Assembly: GCA_947174825.1 (NCBI GenBank)
Contig: CAMWKN010000057.1
Location: 1-7,753 of the forward strand
Source: an uncultured Clostridium sp.
Lineage (GTDB): Bacteria; Bacillota_A; Clostridia; Lachnospirales; Lachnospiraceae
Direction: 5' to 3'
DNA: 7,753 nucleotides
This document shows positions 6,237-7,753 of the stretch, piece by piece. How positions within the stretch are numbered: the stretch's first letter is position 1; each line of letters opens with the position of its first letter. The notes beneath the pieces were generated by a model. The model did no database searches and had not been told where the DNA came from. It saw only the letters and a list, made by a program, of their open reading frames with translations. A program made the translations under genes and the position numbers.

Positions 6237-6346
6237 CCCTTGTCAACTATAACTATATTATTGTCCGCACCATGCAAATCACTTTGCTATCTCCAAAACA
6301 GTGCAGACTTCCTGGGTAGTACAGCACAAGCTCCCTACATTATAAT

Positions 6347-6400
6347 AAGATAGGGAACTAATATTCGAAATAGCAATTCAAATATTTAGTCCCCTATCTT
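6347..6400. terminator. Imperfect hairpin after the small secreted protein gene, possible bidirectional terminator
   Basis: AAGATAGGGAACTAATATT (6347-6365) pairs with AATATTTAGTCCCCTATCTT (6381-6400) with one mismatch and one bulge, 33 bp past the stop of the leftward gene. The T-tract is weak on both strands (CTTTAAAT rightward, CTTATTATAAT leftward), so termination is only moderately supported. TCCCTA at 6332-6337 can pair instead with TAGGGA at 6351-6356, giving a competing stem. Confidence 0.45.
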
Positions 6401-6432
6401 TAAATACTTATGAAATCAAACGAAATGAAAAA

Positions 6433-6828
6433 TTAATAGGTAGCAATAAAGGTTCCAGTAATATCATCTCCAGTATATGACGAGATTTTAGCATAATAGG
6501 TCTTTCCCGCAGGCAAAACAAACTTAGGTTCAATATGATTTCCTCTATTAAACACTTTTGTTGTAACCGGACTACCTGTAAAATTCATATTCTTATAGAT
6601 ATCCACCTGGGTAGCACAGGGCAAAATGTCGGGATATGCTGTGAATGTAACAGTAACATCATTCTTTTCATTAACATTTGGTATCGCTACCCTTGCCAAA
6701 TTTAAAGGAGTCACGCTAAATCTTTCTGAAATTGTATAAGCACTGCTAACTTTCTTATTAACAGCCAAACCAAAAATAAAACTAAAAACCAATAATGCCA
6801 CAACCATTTTTTTGAAATTTTTCTTCAT
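6433..6828 (-). CDS. Small secreted beta-rich protein of unknown function (131 aa)
   Basis: The start at ATG 6828 follows GAGAGG 9 nt upstream. Residues 1-30 are a clear Sec signal peptide: MKKNFKK, then a hydrophobic core VVALLVFSFIFGLAV and a likely cut after SSA (Ala30). The mature part of about 100 residues is predicted beta-sandwich-like. It has alternating strands (VTVTFTAYPD, ATQVDIYKN, PVTTKVFNRG) and ends PAGKTYYAKISSYTG and ITGTFIATY, like the edge strands of Ig-like or PPC-type extracellular domains. There is one cysteine (Cys71) and no anchor, so it is probably released or bound to the wall by other means. No family is recognised. It is a single gene with its own downstream hairpin. 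A possible promoter lies near 7000-7026 (TTGTTT, 15 nt, TATAGC reading leftward), which is weak. Confidence 0.8.
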   Translation of the reverse strand: MKKNFKKMVVALLVFSFIFGLAVNKKVSSAYTISERFSVTPLNLARVAIPNVNEKNDVTVTFTAYPDILPCATQVDIYKNMNFTGSPVTTKVFNRGNHIEPKFVLPAGKTYYAKISSYTGDDITGTFIATY

Positions 6829-7176
6829 AATCTTGTTCCTCTCTTTCTAAATAATCAAGCTTATCTTCCATATGCATCATCATTTGCGCTTCTACGACCT
6901 TTTTTCCTCAACACTTTTCTTTATTTTCTCACCTCCTGTCGCATCATTTTTCACACTATCCTTCTTATAAATATACAACCCAACTAATTTATTAAGTATG
7001 CTATAAAATTTCTATTAAAAAAACAATGCTTTTTACATGAAACGACATATTTCTACTGATTTTGGCCAGAAAACACGGTAGATTACAGAAATGGGCTGAG
7101 AATTATATCGAGATTCCCGTTTTGTAAACGAATTTCACATTTTGAAAGCAAGATATACATAAAACCCAGACGTCAG
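6829..7176. other. Gene-free upstream region of the secreted protein
   Basis: No convincing gene is present in these roughly 350 bp. A perfect AGGAGGTGA site (leftward, about 6926-6934) is not followed by a usable start at the right distance: the codon there is ATA. A 33-codon ORF (6883 to 6782, MEDKLDYLEREEQDYEEKF in its middle) overlaps the secreted gene in another frame. The rest is A/T-rich with a small CGTTT-TGT-AAACG hairpin at 7119-7131. Confidence 0.5.
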
Positions 7177-7197
7177 TTTTGCCATACAAATTTTGGC

Positions 7198-7230
7198 AAA
7201 AGAACAAAGAGTTTCGCTTTGCGAAACTCT
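7198..7230 (-). terminator. Rho-independent terminator, leftward
   Basis: Reading leftward, AGAGTTTCGC pairs perfectly with GCGAAACTCT around an AAA loop, and TTGTTCTTTT follows at once. A stable 10-bp stem plus a U-rich tail is a credible intrinsic terminator for transcripts coming from the EAL gene side. Confidence 0.6.
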
Positions 7231-7296
7231 GCGCCGCAAATGCGTCGCATCAGCGACATAATACATGTGCATTTGCGTGCGATCCACACGGAGTGT

Positions 7297-7336
7297 TTTT
7301 TTATCGAATAGGAGGAATTTCCTATTCGATAAAAAA
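7297..7336. repeat. 17-bp perfect inverted repeat with T6 before and A6 after the core
   Basis: TTTTTTATCGAATAGGA (7297-7313), loop GGAATT, then the exact reverse complement (7320-7336). In both reading directions the T-run comes before the stem and the A-run after it, the opposite of an intrinsic terminator. It abuts the end of the ABC-ATPase remnant. Confidence 0.85.
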
Positions 7337-7337
7337 G

Positions 7338-7527
7338 CACCACATTCCTTCTAAGAATTGTGGTACATTCCTCAAAAAACTTTATTATCTGAGACAGCAA
7401 AATACCTTCATAATCTCCATTGTTGTCGCAGAATCAAGAACCTAGTAGGCTCATCTGCAAGAACGTTGGATGGATCATTGACTATTATCCGTGCAATGGC
7501 AACTCGCTCCTCCTGCACCGTTCCCAT
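7338..7527 (-). pseudogene. Remnant of an ABC-transporter ATP-binding protein (LolD/MacB/BceA type)
   Basis: Reading leftward from 7527, one frame gives QEERVAIARIIVNDPS and then VLADEPTR, the stretch from just after the ABC signature through Walker B of peptide- and lipoprotein-type ABC ATPases. A single-base loss after PTR moves the frame; LDSATTMEIMKVF then continues as the D-loop and following helix, with a stop at 7385. A third frame may contribute FFEECTTIL up to about 7338. Walker A, the Q-loop and the canonical LSGG (here degraded to a GTV-like sequence) are missing, as is the rest of the protein. The fragment starts 12 bp after the EAL gene and ends at the T6/A6 hairpin. It is non-functional debris from a deleted transporter gene. 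The part 7385-7527 is well supported, the rest tentative. Confidence 0.75.
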
Positions 7528-7539
7528 TTATTGTAAGTT

Positions 7540-7753
7540 TCATGACGTCTTATCTTCATCCAACATTTTTTCAAAATCTTTCCGGCAGATCGGATGCGAA
7601 TAATGGTATCCCTGCAGCAATGTAGCATCCAAGTCTCCTACGATATCCGCCACCTTACTGTTTTCCACACCTTCTATAATAGAATCATATCCCAGACGCT
7701 TACACATTTCCAATAAACTGTCAACAATCACATAATCAATATCGTGCCCCGGC
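7540..7753 (-). CDS. EAL-domain protein, C-terminal part only (c-di-GMP phosphodiesterase-like)
   Basis: The frame is open from the window edge to TGA 7542-7540 and gives the last 70 residues. It shows the end of an EAL domain: the IDYVIVDSLLEMCKRLGYDS helix, IIEGVEN (the conserved EGVE with its metal or catalytic-base glutamate) and LLQGYHYSHPI (the QGYxxxxP motif). The C-terminus FEKMLDEDKTS is a normal ending for the domain. EAL proteins hydrolyse cyclic di-GMP; upstream GGDEF, PAS or membrane parts cannot be seen, and neither can the main EAL motif, so activity is not proven. A decayed ABC gene follows directly, and the next credible terminator is about 310 bp downstream (7198-7230). Confidence 0.85.
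   Translation of the reverse strand, partial: PGHDIDYVIVDSLLEMCKRLGYDSIIEGVENSKVADIVGDLDATLLQGYHYSHPICRKDFEKMLDEDKTS

Larger units (their letters stand above)
7177..7364. repeat. Cluster of stacked inverted repeats
   Basis: The stems in order are as follows. TTTTGCCA/TGGCAAAA lies at 7177-7201. AGAGTTTCGC/GCGAAACTCT lies at 7208-7230. CGCAAATGC/GCATTTGCG (7235-7243 and 7269-7277) encloses GTCGC/GCGAC (7244-7257). A 17-bp stem runs 7297-7313 with 7320-7336. ACCACA/TGTGGT lies at 7339-7364 with further partial pairing inside. The part 7208-7285 is distinctly richer in G/C than its surroundings. No reading frame explains it. It could be a repeated palindromic element, a structured RNA, or terminator debris. 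Confidence 0.75.

Noticed and set aside
6046..6246. Leftward 66-codon ORF upstream of the lipoprotein
   Set aside because: It begins inside the right arm of the 18-bp inverted repeat, has no ribosome site and shows no recognisable motif.
7177..7364. CRISPR array
   Set aside because: The repeats are inverted and all different in sequence; there are no regularly spaced identical direct repeats and no cas genes.
7179..7445. Rightward 88-codon ORF and leftward 75-codon ORF across the hairpin cluster
   Set aside because: Their translations mirror each other because the DNA is palindromic (both contain YSIKKH), so the open frames are a by-product of the inverted repeats. Only the FFEECTTIL part may be ABC debris.

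Overview
The window looks like low-GC Firmicutes DNA, most likely a gut clostridium (Lachnospiraceae-like). The reasons are strong AGGAGG-type ribosome binding sites, A/T-rich coding sequence, TTG starts with good Shine-Dalgarno sequences, an agr-type cyclic-peptide quorum-sensing locus, and secreted proteins with clostridial-style signal peptides. The assignment to a group is an inference.

Left half (about 1-4440): a complete agr-like signalling locus built around a divergent control region (about 1690-1955). Leftward run agrD (49-aa signal precursor), agrB (membrane peptidase) and, 51 bp further on, the N-terminal 304 residues of a secreted or membrane-anchored protein with a bacterial Ig-like domain and a fungalysin/thermolysin-propeptide (FTP)/PepSY region, cut by the window edge. 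Rightward run an XRE-family HTH regulator, then from its own promoter a LytTR response regulator (agrA-like) and a six-TM GHKL histidine kinase (agrC-like). The expected circuit is: AgrB matures and helps export AgrD, the cyclic peptide is sensed by the kinase, the kinase phosphorylates the LytTR regulator, and that regulator feeds back on one or both promoters. The XRE protein is an additional, probably repressive, input. The peptide has two possible five-residue rings, and agrB carries a perfect 18-bp intragenic hairpin.

Middle (about 4440-6430): leftward genes of unknown function. They are a predicted lipoprotein (404 aa), preceded by an overlapping 43-codon ORF and followed by a small ORF broken at an A7 run. 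The non-coding part upstream holds a perfect 18-bp inverted repeat and a set of competing hairpins.

Right (about 6430-7753): a small secreted beta-rich protein, a gene-poor stretch of several stacked hairpins (one a credible leftward terminator), a decayed fragment of an ABC-transporter ATPase (signature-to-Walker B-to-D-loop region, with a frameshift), and the C-terminus of an EAL-domain (c-di-GMP phosphodiesterase-like) protein running off the window end. The debris and repeats mark this part as a rearranged accessory region.

The agr locus is a recognisable family arrangement. What deserves a second look is its regulatory DNA, the ring ambiguity in the peptide, the agrB hairpin, and the linked Ig/FTP protein as a possible dedicated target.
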